From positions 1-7,884 of the forward strand of contig CAMDSU010000078.1 of NCBI GenBank assembly GCA_945907335.1: a stretch of 7,884 nt of DNA. Reading direction: 5' to 3'. Below the pieces are notes generated by a model. That model had not been told where the DNA came from and did not search any database. It saw only the letters and a program-made list of their open reading frames with translations. Numbering within the stretch: the first letter of the stretch is position 1; every line of letters begins with the position of its first letter. The translations under genes were made by a program, and so were the position numbers. Shown here piece by piece: positions 6,988-7,884 of this stretch. This DNA is from Bordetella parapertussis. Its GTDB lineage: Bacteria > Pseudomonadota > Gammaproteobacteria > Burkholderiales > Burkholderiaceae_C.

Positions 6988-7884
6988 ATTACAAATCGAC
7001 GGCAAGTCCGTGCAAGTGGCTGAAGGCAGCGTGGTCATCCAAGCGGCTGAACAGGCGGGCACGTTTATTCCGCATTTCTGTTACCACCGCAAACTCAGCA
7101 TTGCAGCCAACTGCCGCATGTGTTTGGTTGATATTGAAAAAGCACCCAAACCCATGCCAGCCTGTGCCACGCCGGTGACCCAAGGCATGGTGGTGCACAC
7201 CAAGTCAGAGCGTGCTATCAAAGCCCAAAAATCGGTGATGGAATTTTTGCTCATCAACCATCCGCTGGATTGCCCCATTTGCGATCAGGGCGGCGAATGC
7301 CAGTTGCAAGACTTGGCCGTCGGTTATGGCGGCAGTGCCTCGCGCTACAAAGAAGAGAAGCGCGTGGTGTTCCATAAAGACGTGGGCCCCTTGGTCAGCA
7401 TGGAAGAAATGAGCCGCTGCATCCATTGCACACGTTGCGTGCGTTTTGGCCAAGAGATTGCAGGAAGCATGGAACTCGGCATGTCGCAACGCGGTGAGCA
7501 TTCTGAAATTGAAGCGTTTGTCGGTGAAACGGTTGATTCCGAGTTATCCGGCAACATGATCGATATTTGCCCGGTTGGCGCATTGACTAGCAAGCCGTTT
7601 CGCTACCAAGCCCGCACGTGGGAACTGAGCCGTCGCAAATCCATCAGCCCACACGATGCCACCGGTGCTAACTTGATTGTGCAGGTGAAAAACAACCGCG
7701 TCATGCGTGTCGTGCCTTTAGAAAATGAAGACGTTAACGAATGCTGGATCGCTGACCGCGACCGCTTCAGTTATGAGTCGCTCAACAGTGAAGAGCGCTT
7801 GACGCAGCCCATGCTCAAGCAAAACGGCGAATGGATCACCGTTGATTGGTCCACAGCGCTTGAATATGTGGCCAATGGCGTTCA
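6980..7884 (+). CDS. nuoG: NADH-quinone oxidoreductase subunit G, N-terminal part (3' end cut by window)
   Basis: NuoG is the 75-kDa-type subunit that carries the electron wire from NuoE/F towards NuoB. The frame from ATG 6980 is open to the window end, giving 301 codons of a protein usually about 700 aa or longer. Ligands in order: N1b [2Fe-2S] at C34, C45, C48 and C62; the His-ligated N5 at H94, C98, C101 and C107; and N4 at C147, C150, C153 and C197 (RCIHCTRC and DICPVGAL). From about residue 215 the molybdopterin-oxidoreductase-like domain begins. The CxxCxxxC motif of the extra N7 cluster, known from E. coli and Thermus, is absent between 215 and 265. The start overlaps nuoF by 8 nt with no strong Shine-Dalgarno (GAG at 6969-6971 only), so re-initiation after nuoF is likely. 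Confidence 0.97.
   Translation, partial: MIELQIDGKSVQVAEGSVVIQAAEQAGTFIPHFCYHRKLSIAANCRMCLVDIEKAPKPMPACATPVTQGMVVHTKSERAIKAQKSVMEFLLINHPLDCPICDQGGECQLQDLAVGYGGSASRYKEEKRVVFHKDVGPLVSMEEMSRCIHCTRCVRFGQEIAGSMELGMSQRGEHSEIEAFVGETVDSELSGNMIDICPVGALTSKPFRYQARTWELSRRKSISPHDATGANLIVQVKNNRVMRVVPLENEDVNECWIADRDRFSYESLNSEERLTQPMLKQNGEWITVDWSTALEYVANGV

Noticed and set aside
1..7884. Mobile elements, CRISPR arrays, integration scars at the tRNA 3' end, or an unknown accessory system
   Set aside because: Every long stretch is explained by conserved housekeeping genes. No repeat of the tRNA 3' end, no transposase or integrase frame and no spaced direct repeats were seen.

Overview
The window is a housekeeping stretch of a betaproteobacterial chromosome, most likely order Burkholderiales. 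All genes lie on the + strand in the order pnp (3' part), tpiA, secG, tRNA-Leu(GAG), nuoA, nuoB, nuoC, nuoD, nuoE, nuoF, nuoG (5' part). The assignment rests on three things. One is the tpiA-secG-tRNA-Leu-nuo order, which I recall as typical of Burkholderiales. The second is that nuoC and nuoD are separate genes, whereas enteric gammaproteobacteria have a fused nuoCD. The third is close agreement of the Nuo proteins with remembered betaproteobacterial sequences, for example the NuoA ending [10 protein letters not shown] and a NuoF N-terminus resembling Comamonadaceae proteins. Base composition looks moderate, roughly half GC by eye, which is lower than many Burkholderiales. No species call is possible without a search.

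Layout. Positions 1-921 hold the C-terminal part of polynucleotide phosphorylase (end of the second RNase PH core, KH and S1 domains). After 7 nt comes triosephosphate isomerase (929-1675), then SecG (1692-2126). A 264-nt non-protein gap follows. It contains a complete 85-nt tRNA-Leu(GAG) with encoded CCA (2229-2313), preceded by an AT-rich segment with a perfect 8-bp inverted repeat and a possible 11-codon micro-ORF. From 2391 to the window end runs the front half of the nuo operon for NADH:quinone oxidoreductase (respiratory complex I). Its genes are packed with gaps of 3-8 nt or overlaps of 4-8 nt.

How the parts work together. NuoE, NuoF and NuoG form the NADH-oxidising module: FMN, N3 and N1a in E/F, and N1b, N4 and N5 in G. 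NuoB, NuoC and NuoD form the quinone-reducing connecting module, with N2 in B and the quinone site between B and D. NuoA is the first membrane subunit, and nuoH-N are expected beyond the right edge. Every iron-sulfur ligand I looked for is present, so the complex looks functional. NuoG lacks the extra N7 cluster motif. The upstream genes belong to RNA turnover (pnp), glycolysis (tpiA) and protein export (secG), and they probably share transcription with each other.

I found no mobile element, CRISPR array, defence gene or unknown protein family here. The least explained DNA is the 102 nt between secG and the tRNA gene. All findings are therefore modest.
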